A program made the translations under genes and the position numbers. A stretch of 55,992 nt of DNA from Actinomycetota bacterium (GTDB taxonomy: Bacteria > Actinomycetota > Actinomycetes > Actinomycetales > Microbacteriaceae): assembly GCA_030840335.1 (NCBI GenBank), contig JAUZFR010000119.1, positions 1-55,992 of the forward strand. The letters are read 5' to 3'. The notes under the pieces are model-generated. The model saw only the letters and a program-made list of their open reading frames with translations, searched no databases and was not told the origin of the DNA. Positions 1 through 7,526 of the stretch are shown here, piece after piece; the stretch's first letter is position 1; every line of letters begins with the position of its first letter.

Positions 1-375
1 CGCGTTGGACGAGCCGGGGGTCGGGATGATGTCGGGGCCGCTGCCGGCTGCCAGTGCCACCTGGATCTTCTGGTTGATGGTGTCGACGTTGTTCGGGGAA
101 GCATTGACGGTGACGCCGGGGTACTGCTTCGTGAACGGGTCAATGCTGTACTTCTTATAGGTAGCGGCGCCCTTCGCGGCTGACCCTGATGTGGGCAATG
201 AATACCAGAGGTTGAGCTGGCCTCCCACCTTTCCCGATGAGTTCTGCGACGTCGGAGCTGACCCCGAACAGGCCGCCAGGAGCATTGAGACTCCTACGGC
301 AACCGCACTCAGCTGGATTGCACGGCGCAGGCCTCTGTTGCGCAGACCTCCGCCAACGGTGGACACATTCTTCAT
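1..375 (-). CDS. ABC sugar-type solute-binding lipoprotein (partial, C-terminus off the window)
   Basis: Only the first 125 codons are present; the frame is open to the left edge. The ATG at 375 has a good ribosome site (AAAGGAG) about 7 nt upstream. The N-terminus is a lipoprotein signal: basic residues, a hydrophobic core and the lipobox LLAAC, so the product should be a membrane-anchored binding protein of an ABC importer. After the Cys it matches the second binding protein of this window (2026-3453) at roughly four residues in five, sharing the segments GGQLNLWY, YKKYS and YPGVTVN. It belongs to the extracellular solute-binding family 1 type used for sugars. Permease genes are expected just outside the window but cannot be seen. 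Confidence 0.9.
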   Translation of the reverse strand, partial: MKNVSTVGGGLRNRGLRRAIQLSAVAVGVSMLLAACSGSAPTSQNSSGKVGGQLNLWYSLPTSGSAAKGAATYKKYSIDPFTKQYPGVTVNASPNNVDTINQKIQVALAAGSGPDIIPTPGSSNA

Positions 376-739
376 TTGCGACTCCTTTGTCTCATTGGTG
401 GTACCAATTGCCATGATCGGGAACGACGGCTTCTTGGAGGAGCGTCAGTCGATCCGACGAGTTCTCAGCCGGCGGACCCGTTTGCTCGAAACGTAATCTG
501 ACGACAGAGCGGCGACTGCGTGACAGCGGCGCCGCAAAACAGGACGAGAACTACACGTCTCTGTTCCACGCAACGTACTTTTCGCGACATCCTCGTCCCT
601 TCCTGCGGTCCAAATTACGCAGAGGTCATGGAAACCACTAGGAACTATCCCGCTGCAAGCCTTAGATTTATTACACCGCCGTGAGTGCGAAGAATGAACC
701 TCTTCGCGGTGAACAAATGCCGTCAGGGCTGATTGCCAG
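376..739. other. 364-bp intergenic region between fdh and the first binding-protein gene
   Basis: No open frame here looks like a gene; the short frames read as noise. The region presumably holds the promoter of the leftward binding-protein gene that starts at 375, since fdh ends 364 bp upstream of it. Apart from the small dyad at 394-408 I see no clear terminator or promoter hexamers. The stretch 650-690 is noticeably AT-richer than its surroundings. Confidence 0.6.
394..408. promoter_or_regulatory. small dyad next to the start of the first binding-protein gene
   Basis: The sequence ATTGG-TGGTA-CCAAT is a perfect 5-bp inverted repeat around 5 bp and also contains TGGTACCA. It sits directly upstream of the ribosome site of the gene starting at 375. 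A repressor site of GntR or LacI type is possible, but the dyad is short and no second copy was found before the paralogous gene. Confidence 0.3.
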
Positions 740-1927
740 TTAGCGTCCGCTGCTTCCCGGGCTGATGGTGCCATCGGTCGTGTACGACGAGGCACCCGCT
801 CCCGCGAGCGAGCCGCCGTCGACAATCAAGTACTCCTCCCTGATCGGCTTGTGGGCGAAGTATGACTCCAGAATTTCCCGGACGCCGGCCGCATAGCGGG
901 CCTGCGCGGACAGGCTGGTTCCCGACACATGCGGAGTCATCGCATTGTTGGGCATGGTGCGCCACGGATGGTCGGCTGCCGGCGGCTGCGGATACCAGAC
1001 GTCGCCCGCGTAGCCCGCGAGCTGTCCCGTCTCGAGCGCATCGACGATCGCGTCGCGAACGACGATCTCGGCGCGCGCGGTATTGACGATGTAGGAACCG
1101 CGGCGCATTGATGCGATCACCTCGGCGTCGAACAGGTGATAGGTCTTCGGGTGGAGCGGAGCATGAATGGAGACGACGTCGACGGAACGCGCCAGCGAAG
1201 CAGCATCGGGATGGAAGGTCAGGTGCAGCTCGTCTTCGATCTCGGGTGCGAGGCGATGGGTGTCGAAGTAGTGCAGGGCAACGTCGAAAGGAGCGAGACG
1301 GCGCAAGACCGCCTGCCCGATACGGCCGGCCGCGACAACACCGACACTCATCCCCTCAATGTCGTATGCACGCGAGGCGCTGTCGGCGATATTCCAGCCT
1401 CCACCAGCTACCCATTCGTGTGAAGGCAGAAAGTTCCTCACGAGTGCCAGGATCTGCATGACAGCGTGTTCCGCAACGCTGATGCTGTTGCTGTAGGTCT
1501 CTTCCGCGATCGTTATTCCAGCCTTGATTGCGGCGTCGAGGTCGACGTGATCGGATCCGATTCCCGCCGTGATCGCGAGCTTCAGCTTTGGCGCCGATGC
1601 GATTCGCTCAGCCGTGAGATAGGCGGGCCAGAACGGTTGCGAAATCACGACATCCGCGTCCCGTAGTTCGCGATCGAACACCGAGTCCGGACCCTCCTTG
1701 TCGGAGGTCACGACCAACGTGTGTCCGGCCGCCTCCAGAAACTTACGAAGCCCGAGTTCGCCCGAGACACATCCGACGAGCTCGCCCGGTACGAAGTCCA
1801 GACCGCTCGGGGTCGGCAGGGTCTGCCCATTCGGGTAGCCGCGGAGGGTCGGGATGCTGTCCCGCGCGTAGGTCGGCGGGTAGCCGTCCACGGGATCTGG
1901 ATAGAGAACGCACAGTATTTTTGCCAT
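740..1927 (-). CDS. fdh: NAD-dependent formate dehydrogenase
   Basis: A 395-residue D-2-hydroxyacid dehydrogenase-type enzyme that oxidises formate to CO2 with reduction of NAD. It follows the well-studied Pseudomonas/methylotroph enzyme almost end to end: MAKILCVLYPDPVDGYPPTY at the start, QPFWPAYLT, NSISVAEH (substrate Asn), the Rossmann motif AAGRIG, NTAR (catalytic Arg), GDVWYPQP (Gln) and TPHVSGTS (catalytic His), then the long C-terminal EEYLIV extension typical of true formate dehydrogenases. The ATG at 1927 has AAAGGA upstream. It lies 98 bp downstream of a solute-binding protein gene in a sugar-type operon, an unusual neighbour, suggesting that formate may be a product of the pathway encoded here. 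Confidence 0.93.
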   Translation of the reverse strand: MAKILCVLYPDPVDGYPPTYARDSIPTLRGYPNGQTLPTPSGLDFVPGELVGCVSGELGLRKFLEAAGHTLVVTSDKEGPDSVFDRELRDADVVISQPFWPAYLTAERIASAPKLKLAITAGIGSDHVDLDAAIKAGITIAEETYSNSISVAEHAVMQILALVRNFLPSHEWVAGGGWNIADSASRAYDIEGMSVGVVAAGRIGQAVLRRLAPFDVALHYFDTHRLAPEIEDELHLTFHPDAASLARSVDVVSIHAPLHPKTYHLFDAEVIASMRRGSYIVNTARAEIVVRDAIVDALETGQLAGYAGDVWYPQPPAADHPWRTMPNNAMTPHVSGTSLSAQARYAAGVREILESYFAHKPIREEYLIVDGGSLAGAGASSYTTDGTISPGSSGR

Positions 1928-1993
1928 AGCACTTATCCTTTCAGCGCCGCGCTGACCTGTGGGAGCTTTGGCGATGTTGAGGCGACTGTCGAG

Positions 1994-2019
1994 CCCGCAG
2001 CCGCCGAAGCGGCTGCGGG
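1994..2019 (-). terminator. strong hairpin after the binding-protein gene
   Basis: An 11-bp perfect stem (CCCGCAGCCGC / GCGGCTGCGGG) closes a TTCG tetraloop on the leftward transcript, beginning 6 bp after the stop codon of the gene at 2026-3453. There is no T-run after it, so it may be a partial terminator or an mRNA 3' stabiliser that separates expression of the binding protein from fdh. Confidence 0.55.
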
Positions 2020-2025
2020 ACTCAT

Positions 2026-3453
2026 CTAGCTTCCGGTCTTGAACAGCGGCGGAATCAGGTTAGCCGCCTTGTCGGCTTTGTAGGCTGCTTCGATTCCTGC
2101 GCAGTACGCAGCCACACTGAGGCTGCCGTTGATTACCTTGTCGAACGCCTCCGGAATGTAGGTGTCTTCCTTCGGGCCAAACGAGGTCCAGGTCGCGTAG
2201 CCGATCGTGCCCTTCTCTGATGCGTCGTCAATCGCTTTGTACATCGCCGCGTAGCGTGGGTCGATGCCCTTCGGCACGTCCGACGGGGCGAACTTGATAG
2301 GCAGCGGTTCGCTGCCGGTTGCCACGGCAGACTGCCACATTGTCTTCGTGTCAGCAAAGAGCCATCCGAGATACGCGGTGGCTGCGGGAATGTTCTTCGA
2401 CTTCGCATTCACAGACATCGTTCCGCCGACAGCCAGCGGGTAGATGTTGCTTGGCACGCCTGGGGCGAGCGGGGGCAGTGGCACCCAGCCCCAGTCATCC
2501 TTGTTGCCATTCGCCCCGAAGTAGCTGGGGAACGTGTAAGTCTCCCAGCTGCCCGAGATGTACATGCCAGCTTTGCCTGATGCGAACTGGGCGTACATCT
2601 GAGGATCCTGCGTCGAGAAGTACTGCTTCACGCCGCCACCGAAATCCCCATCCTGGAAGTAGGTCTTGAGCAGCGAGATGGCTGACTCAAAGACCGGATC
2701 CGTCCACGGGATTGTGCCGGCAAGCGCGTCGTGCACCTTGCTTGGGCCCGCAACCTCATTGAGAAAGGCAGTGACGTAATGGCCGCTGTTGCGCTGGTAC
2801 GACCCATTACTGGCTGCAAAGGGGGTGATTCCCTTGGCGTCCATTTCCGACATGAGTGTTTCCAGGGACGCACGATCTGTGGGCGGCGTCCAGCCGTTCT
2901 TCGCAAACAGGGTCTTGTTGTAATAGAGAACGACTGACTCGTACGACGTCGGCAGAGTCTCAAGCGCTCCCTTGTTGTAGCCCATGTCGAGGGCCCAGGG
3001 CAGAATCTTGCTCTTCCAGTCATACTTCGTCGCGGCGCTGTTGAGGTTCGCGAGGTAACCCGCTGCACCGAACGCTACGGCATTCGACGGCCCGGACGAC
3101 GGGATCAGGTCGGGGCCGCCGCCAGCGGCCAGTGCCGTCTGGATTTTTGCGTCGATCGTGTTCACGTTGTTCGGCGAGAGGTTGACCGTCACCCCGGGGT
3201 AGAGCTTGGTGAATGGGTCGACCGAGTACTTCTTGTAGATCGCCGCGCCCTCGGCCGACGATCCCGAGGTGGGCAGCGTGTACCAGAGGTTGAGCTGCCC
3301 GCCCACCTTTCCGGAGGAATTCTGCGTCGTGGCTGTTCCAGAACCGGAACATGCCGCCAACAACATCGACAGGCCAATGGTGGCTGCGGCAACGGTGGCT
3401 GTCCGCGAGCGAGTTCGACGCCGTGATACACCGGGCGCGTTTTGGGTTTTCAA
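2026..3453 (-). CDS. ABC solute-binding lipoprotein, family 1 (sugar type)
   Basis: A 475-residue extracellular binding protein. The frame stays open far upstream, but the real start is the TTG at 3453: AAGGGAG lies about 6 nt before it, it falls just after the stop of the preceding gene, and it gives a proper lipoprotein signal (twin Arg/basic stretch, hydrophobic core, lipobox LLAAC). The mature part has the family pattern, with GGQLNLWY near the N-terminus, AAGGGPDLI and a C-terminal helical region. It is a close paralogue of the truncated gene at 1-375. It follows a Gfo/Idh oxidoreductase gene by 38 bp and probably shares its transcript. Its ligand cannot be read from sequence; the neighbours favour a carbohydrate or polyol. 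Confidence 0.92.
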   Translation of the reverse strand: MKTQNAPGVSRRRTRSRTATVAAATIGLSMLLAACSGSGTATTQNSSGKVGGQLNLWYTLPTSGSSAEGAAIYKKYSVDPFTKLYPGVTVNLSPNNVNTIDAKIQTALAAGGGPDLIPSSGPSNAVAFGAAGYLANLNSAATKYDWKSKILPWALDMGYNKGALETLPTSYESVVLYYNKTLFAKNGWTPPTDRASLETLMSEMDAKGITPFAASNGSYQRNSGHYVTAFLNEVAGPSKVHDALAGTIPWTDPVFESAISLLKTYFQDGDFGGGVKQYFSTQDPQMYAQFASGKAGMYISGSWETYTFPSYFGANGNKDDWGWVPLPPLAPGVPSNIYPLAVGGTMSVNAKSKNIPAATAYLGWLFADTKTMWQSAVATGSEPLPIKFAPSDVPKGIDPRYAAMYKAIDDASEKGTIGYATWTSFGPKEDTYIPEAFDKVINGSLSVAAYCAGIEAAYKADKAANLIPPLFKTGS

Positions 3454-3491
3454 CTGTGACTCCCTTGTCTTTGAAATAGTGATTGCGATGG

Positions 3492-4550
3492 TTAGGGATT
3501 GTGCGAATCCAGCACGACTTCGGCTCCGTTTGACAGGATCGCCGCCTCGTAGATCGTCGCGATCTCGCGTGCCATTTCGAGGTTTGCCCGAGCCGTCTGG
3601 GTGTTGCCCAACACGGTCTCGAAAAAGTCCATGAGGCCTCCGTACAGCCCCTGGGTGAATTCCGGCTTGTTTTCGAGTGTGTTCAAGCCGTCCTGTGCCT
3701 GCCAGACAAGCGCGCCCGAGTCGAACCCGGGCGGTGCGAAGGTCGTCGATCTGCCATAGCTGAACTCGATACCGCGCTGGAAAGTGAACTTGCGCGAGTT
3801 TTCGATCTCCACGCTCGCATTGCCGCCGAAGATCGAATACCGCTCGAAAGGCTGTGAGCTCGGGCCACCAAGGGCGAGATGCAGGTTGCTGATAACCCCG
3901 TTGGTGTGCCGCAGAACAAGAACGCCGGAATCTTCGACCCCGCGGTGCACGGTCAGGGCGCTCACAGGACCACCAACGGTGAGCAGGAACGACAGCGGAT
4001 GACAGCCGTTGGCCAGCCACTGCGAACCTTGCTTCCGCGCGATCAGGGCCTCATCGCCGAACGGAATGCTCATTGGATACATACCGAGGATCGTGCGGAG
4101 AGGAGTGAGCGCTCCCGACTCGATCACTTCGAGCAGCTTTGTCGTACTCGGCATGAACGCTTTCTTATAGCCGACGCTGGCAATGAGCCCGTTCCTCGCG
4201 GCGATCATCGAATCGACGTCCGCGACGGTTGCGGCGGCCGGCTTCTCCATCCAGACATGCAATCCCGCTTCGAAGGCCTCGATCGCGAGTGCCGGATGCA
4301 GTTGAGCCGAGACGACCAGAAGCACCGCATCGAGTTGTTCGTTTGCGTACATCTCGCCCGCACTGGCGTAGCAGCGACTGAGCCCGTACTGCTTTGCCGT
4401 TGCGAGTCCGAGCTCAGCGTTCACGTCGGCGATGGCCACCAGCTCAACGGGAAGATACGTCAGCACAGACAGGATGTTGCGGTATGAGTGCGATCCCACC
4501 CCGACGATGCCAATCCGCACGCGCCGTTCGAATTCGCGTTGATAGGTCAT
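3492..4550 (-). CDS. Gfo/Idh/MocA family NAD(P)-dependent oxidoreductase
   Basis: A 352-residue protein with an N-terminal Rossmann motif (GIVGVGSHS, about residues 13-21), a MEKP segment near residue 97 (the Lys-Pro motif of the family) and a C-terminal alpha/beta dimerisation and substrate domain. These enzymes oxidise or epimerise ring hydroxyls of sugars, inositols or glycosides. The start codon overlaps the stop of the preceding TIM-barrel gene by one base (TAATG), so translation is likely coupled. The partnership with a TIM-barrel isomerase and a cupin suggests a step in which a sugar is first oxidised to a keto form. The exact substrate is unknown. Confidence 0.92.
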   Translation of the reverse strand: MTYQREFERRVRIGIVGVGSHSYRNILSVLTYLPVELVAIADVNAELGLATAKQYGLSRCYASAGEMYANEQLDAVLLVVSAQLHPALAIEAFEAGLHVWMEKPAAATVADVDSMIAARNGLIASVGYKKAFMPSTTKLLEVIESGALTPLRTILGMYPMSIPFGDEALIARKQGSQWLANGCHPLSFLLTVGGPVSALTVHRGVEDSGVLVLRHTNGVISNLHLALGGPSSQPFERYSIFGGNASVEIENSRKFTFQRGIEFSYGRSTTFAPPGFDSGALVWQAQDGLNTLENKPEFTQGLYGGLMDFFETVLGNTQTARANLEMAREIATIYEAAILSNGAEVVLDSHNP

Positions 4551-5449
4551 TAGACGATTCCCTTCACGTTGGTGCGCAGGAACTCGAGGTCCCGCTGCGT
4601 CACTGCGAAAAAGTCCCTTGGAGACGACTGTGGGCCGTAGTCGTAATCGGGCTTGCGCGCTCCGTGCGAGGGATTGAGGCAGATCACGGGCGAGATGTCG
4701 TCATCGACCACTGCCTGTGTAATCTCGAGCACCGGCCAACTGGCATCGGCAAGGCCAACGCTCCAGGCCAACTCATCGGAGCCTTCGTTCGACTGCCCGC
4801 CCTTGAGGTGCACATAGCGGATGAGGGGCTTCAATTGCCGGTAGGTGGCGAGACTCGGGAAGACGCCCATCTGCCAGTTGTTTTGAACATCCCAGGTCAG
4901 TGTGACCTTGTCGCCCAGGTCGAGCCACGCGAAGAAGTCAAGAAACTCATCCGCGCTCGCGAGGATGCACTCCGTTGTTTCGTTTTCGATCGTGGCCGCG
5001 TACCCCGCATCGACGATCAGGTTCACCGCCTCACGGTAGACATTGGCGACCCAGGGGTAGTCGGCCTTCAGCAGCTCAATGGCGTTCGCGTCTACATCCG
5101 CCTTTGTCACCCGAGCCGCGATCAAGCGCACGATGCTCGGCTTCACTATTGCGGCGAGCGCAAGACTCTTTTTCAGCTGCCCAAGGTGTTCGGCGCGGAA
5201 TGCCTCCTCGCCGATCTCAACGTGTCCGTCGAAGATGCGCGTCGACAGGCAATACACGCGGAGTCCGGCTTGCTCGATCGTGGCGGCGGCTCGCTTCGCC
5301 GTCGGCTCATCCAGGAGGTCGACGGAAGGGCAACCGTAGATTTCTCCCCACAGGTCCATCCAGGTGAGTCCCCATTGCGCGTGCCTGCTGACGGACTCAT
5401 CGAAATCCGACGACGCCATCATGTTCAAGACAGTCAGTTGTGTCGTCAT
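4550..5449 (-). CDS. sugar phosphate isomerase/epimerase-like TIM-barrel protein
   Basis: A 299-residue protein of the xylose isomerase-like / AP-endonuclease 2 superfamily. The metal-site residues expected for the fold are visible: Glu in ATIENE, Asp in TWDVQNN, His in YVHLKGG and Glu in PVLEIT. Members isomerise, epimerise or dehydrate sugars and keto-inositols. The gene starts inside the stop of the cupin gene (ATGA overlap) and ends on the start of the Gfo/Idh gene, so the three form a tightly coupled cassette. I infer that it works on the product of the Gfo/Idh enzyme. It is not a typical IolE or hydroxypyruvate isomerase by its motifs, so I assign no symbol. Confidence 0.9.
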   Translation of the reverse strand: MTTQLTVLNMMASSDFDESVSRHAQWGLTWMDLWGEIYGCPSVDLLDEPTAKRAAATIEQAGLRVYCLSTRIFDGHVEIGEEAFRAEHLGQLKKSLALAAIVKPSIVRLIAARVTKADVDANAIELLKADYPWVANVYREAVNLIVDAGYAATIENETTECILASADEFLDFFAWLDLGDKVTLTWDVQNNWQMGVFPSLATYRQLKPLIRYVHLKGGQSNEGSDELAWSVGLADASWPVLEITQAVVDDDISPVICLNPSHGARKPDYDYGPQSSPRDFFAVTQRDLEFLRTNVKGIV

Positions 5450-5826
5450 TCGCCGACAACCTCGCGAGTTGCCGTCGAGAAGATGATGACGAATTCGGCT
5501 TCGGTGTCTCCCAGGTTCTCCGCGTTGTGGATCGTGCCCTGGGGAATCGAGATGGTGTCACCGGCACTCATCTCGATGTACTCGTCGCCCAGACGATGGC
5601 GGATGGTGCCTCGGAGTACATGCAGCACCTCATCGCAGTTCGGATGGTAGTGCGGAGGATTCTGATCGTGGGGCTGGATATAGCACTTACCGACGGTGAG
5701 ATTGTCGGAGTTGCCGATGTCCCCGGAGACCATCCACTCGAGTCGCCCCCACGTTTGTGGGTCGACCCCGACGTCGGAGAGGGCAACATATCCCCCGCGT
5801 CCGAAGAGCTCTGCGTTGGCAGCCAT
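5446..5826 (-). CDS. single-domain cupin protein
   Basis: A 126-residue cupin. The frame extends upstream, but the ATG at 5826 is chosen because AAGGAGAG lies just before it. Cupin motif 1 is intact (PPHYHPNCDEVLHVLRG, giving His-x-His and Glu) and motif 2 reads PQGTIHNAENLG with the fourth ligand His, so it should bind one metal ion. It is the first gene of the leftward catabolic unit. Such small cupins can be sugar isomerases, dioxygenases or ligand-binding proteins; with a formate dehydrogenase in the same locus, an oxygenase that releases formate is one possibility, but this is inference. Confidence 0.88.
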   Translation of the reverse strand: MAANAELFGRGGYVALSDVGVDPQTWGRLEWMVSGDIGNSDNLTVGKCYIQPHDQNPPHYHPNCDEVLHVLRGTIRHRLGDEYIEMSAGDTISIPQGTIHNAENLGDTEAEFVIIFSTATREVVGE

Positions 5827-5896
5827 CGATTGTTCTCTCCTTGTTTTCGGGTGGTGAGTCGTCGTCGAGGCCGACCTCGCAACGACGCGAGTCATC

Positions 5897-5920
5897 CGCC
5901 GGATGCGGTGCAATCCGGCG
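5897..5920. promoter_or_regulatory. 8-bp inverted repeat upstream of the cupin operon
   Basis: CGCCGGAT - 8 bp - ATCCGGCG is a perfect inverted repeat located about 70 bp upstream of the cupin start, in the 176-bp gap behind the MocR gene. It could be an operator for the catabolic operon or an mRNA leader hairpin. No second copy was seen elsewhere in the locus. Confidence 0.35.
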
Positions 5921-6002
5921 CTGAGGATAAGCATCCCTAACCATCGCGACGGATGAGAGGGCCAATTTCAGGCTGCTGGCACTTTTGGCAACCAGGAGCA
6001 GG

Positions 6003-7466
6003 TTAGTTCTGCGAAAACGATTCCCACGTTCGCGCGAGTGTCTCGATGCCGCGGGCCGTGTAATCCGGCGACGCGGCGAAGGCGAGCCGAAGATAGTCAT
6101 CCATGCGATCGGAACTGCTGAAAGTGGGCCCAGGCAGGAGCAACACACCAGCTCGTTCGGCGCGCTGGGTGAAGGCGGTCGCGTTCCCGGTCGGCAGTTT
6201 GATCCACAGGGAAGCGCCCCCCGCCGGCATTTGCGGCGCCCAGTCGGGGAGCAAGGCCGCCAGCGCATCGAGAGCGAGCCCACGCGACTCGGATAACACG
6301 GCACGACGTTCGTCGCTCGCACGCTCGATCTTCGGGAGCAGCTGGCTCGCCAGGAGTTGGGCAAGTATGGAGGTGCCGAGATCTTCGCTCCCCTTCATCG
6401 CCGTCAACTCATCGATCAGCTCTGGCGCGGCACGCACCCAGCCCACGCGGAGTCCGCCCCAAAACGACTTGCTGGTTGATCCGACGGTGACGATCGAGTC
6501 GTTGCCAACCGCGAGCGGGAGGGGGCGTCGATCTCCATCGATGATCGTGTCCGCGAGGGTCGCGTCGTCGATGACCGGGACCGAGAAACGCTTGGCAATC
6601 GATGCCACCCGACTTCGTCGAAAGCCGTCCATGACAGAGCCAGTGGGATTGTGCACCGTGGATTGCACAACGATCAGCGCGGGATGCGTCCTCGCGACGG
6701 TCGCCTGCAGCGCATTGACGTCGACGCCGTCGACGCCCGACGGCACACCTACGAGGCGTGCGCCGAGGGAATGCAGCGACTCGATGGCTCCTCGAAAGGA
6801 CGGCTCTTCGATCACGACGGTGCTGTCGCGTTGAACGAACAGCGAGGCAGACAGGCGCAGCGCCTGTTGCGCTCCCGAGGTCACGAGGATGTGCTCTGCT
6901 TCGGTTGGCAGACCGAGCCCGGTGTAGTACTCGGCGATAGCCTCGCGCAGTTCTCGAAGGCCGGATGGCAGGTAGCCGTGCGAGCCGATGAGGGCCAGTA
7001 CTCGCGCGCTGTCCAGTTGACTCAGTTCGGTCGCGACCATCGACAATCCCGGCAACGCGGCGCTCCGAAGATCGATCGCGGAGGAGGGTTTCCTTTCGTC
7101 AACCTCGCTGGAAACGAAGGACTCGAGGCGATCGTCGCCCCGCGGAGTGACGTGCCGCACGCCCCCAGAGGTGTAGCTTCCGTCGCCCTGTCTACTGGCA
7201 ATCAGACCCTCCCCACGAAGGGCGTCAAACGCCTTAGCGACAGTGTTTCGACTGATGTCGAGCGCGACGGCCAGTGACCGTTCCGATGGCAACCGCGAAC
7301 TCGCCGGTATAGCGCCCGTGGCAATGAGATGGCGCATCTGCTCGGCGAGCTGGGTGTGCAGGGATCCGTCGCCTCCGCGCGTCCATGACCCAAGAAGACG
7401 CACGAGTTGCCGGGAGCCCATCGCAGCCAATCCCGACGAATTGGTTCTCGACCCGTGCGTCACCAT
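6003..7466 (-). CDS. MocR-family regulator (GntR HTH fused to aminotransferase-like domain)
   Basis: A 487-residue fusion. Residues about 35-105 are a GntR winged helix (LHTQLAEQMRHLI, PSERSLAVALDISRNTVAKA) and the remainder is a fold-type I aminotransferase with the pyridoxal phosphate lysine in STSKSFWGGLRVGW and NPTG nearby (HNPTGSV). MocR proteins sense an amine or PLP-linked effector and usually control a divergent neighbour. Here the divergent neighbour is the Tm-1-like gene, 60 bp away, with direct repeats between them. A shorter start at 7421 (MGSRQ) is possible. It may also control the cupin operon downstream, which reads in the same direction. Confidence 0.92.
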   Translation of the reverse strand: MVTHGSRTNSSGLAAMGSRQLVRLLGSWTRGGDGSLHTQLAEQMRHLIATGAIPASSRLPSERSLAVALDISRNTVAKAFDALRGEGLIASRQGDGSYTSGGVRHVTPRGDDRLESFVSSEVDERKPSSAIDLRSAALPGLSMVATELSQLDSARVLALIGSHGYLPSGLRELREAIAEYYTGLGLPTEAEHILVTSGAQQALRLSASLFVQRDSTVVIEEPSFRGAIESLHSLGARLVGVPSGVDGVDVNALQATVARTHPALIVVQSTVHNPTGSVMDGFRRSRVASIAKRFSVPVIDDATLADTIIDGDRRPLPLAVGNDSIVTVGSTSKSFWGGLRVGWVRAAPELIDELTAMKGSEDLGTSILAQLLASQLLPKIERASDERRAVLSESRGLALDALAALLPDWAPQMPAGGASLWIKLPTGNATAFTQRAERAGVLLLPGPTFSSSDRMDDYLRLAFAASPDYTARGIETLARTWESFSQN

Positions 7467-7467
7467 T

Positions 7468-7509
7468 CAGACATTATTGACCATCGTCCCAGACAGTTCG
7501 ATCCAGACA
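7468..7509. promoter_or_regulatory. three direct CAGACA repeats in the mocR / Tm-1 divergent promoter
   Basis: CAGACA occurs at 7468-7473, 7490-7495 and 7504-7509, all on the plus strand (the last two as CCAGACA), with steps of 22 and 14 bp. MocR-type regulators are known to bind short direct repeats in divergent promoters, so these are candidate operator half-sites. A -35-like TTGACC lies between the first and second copies. Confidence 0.45.
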
Positions 7510-7526
7510 AATGTGAAAGGCCCGCA

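Noticed and set aside
445-825. A 126-codon minus-strand frame in the fdh upstream gap.
   Set aside because: It overlaps the fdh 3' end in another frame, has Arg/Ser-rich noise composition and no ribosome site.
2026-4020. The binding-protein frame stays open to 4020, suggesting a much longer protein.
   Set aside because: The extra part overlaps the Gfo/Idh gene out of frame, has no domain, and the TTG at 3453 has a ribosome site and yields a proper lipoprotein signal.
4550-5826. TIM-barrel plus small protein as a known C-glycoside deglycosidase (alpha and beta subunits).
   Set aside because: The small protein is a classical metal cupin with HxH-E-H ligands rather than the known beta-subunit family, so identity cannot be claimed; kept only as an analogy.
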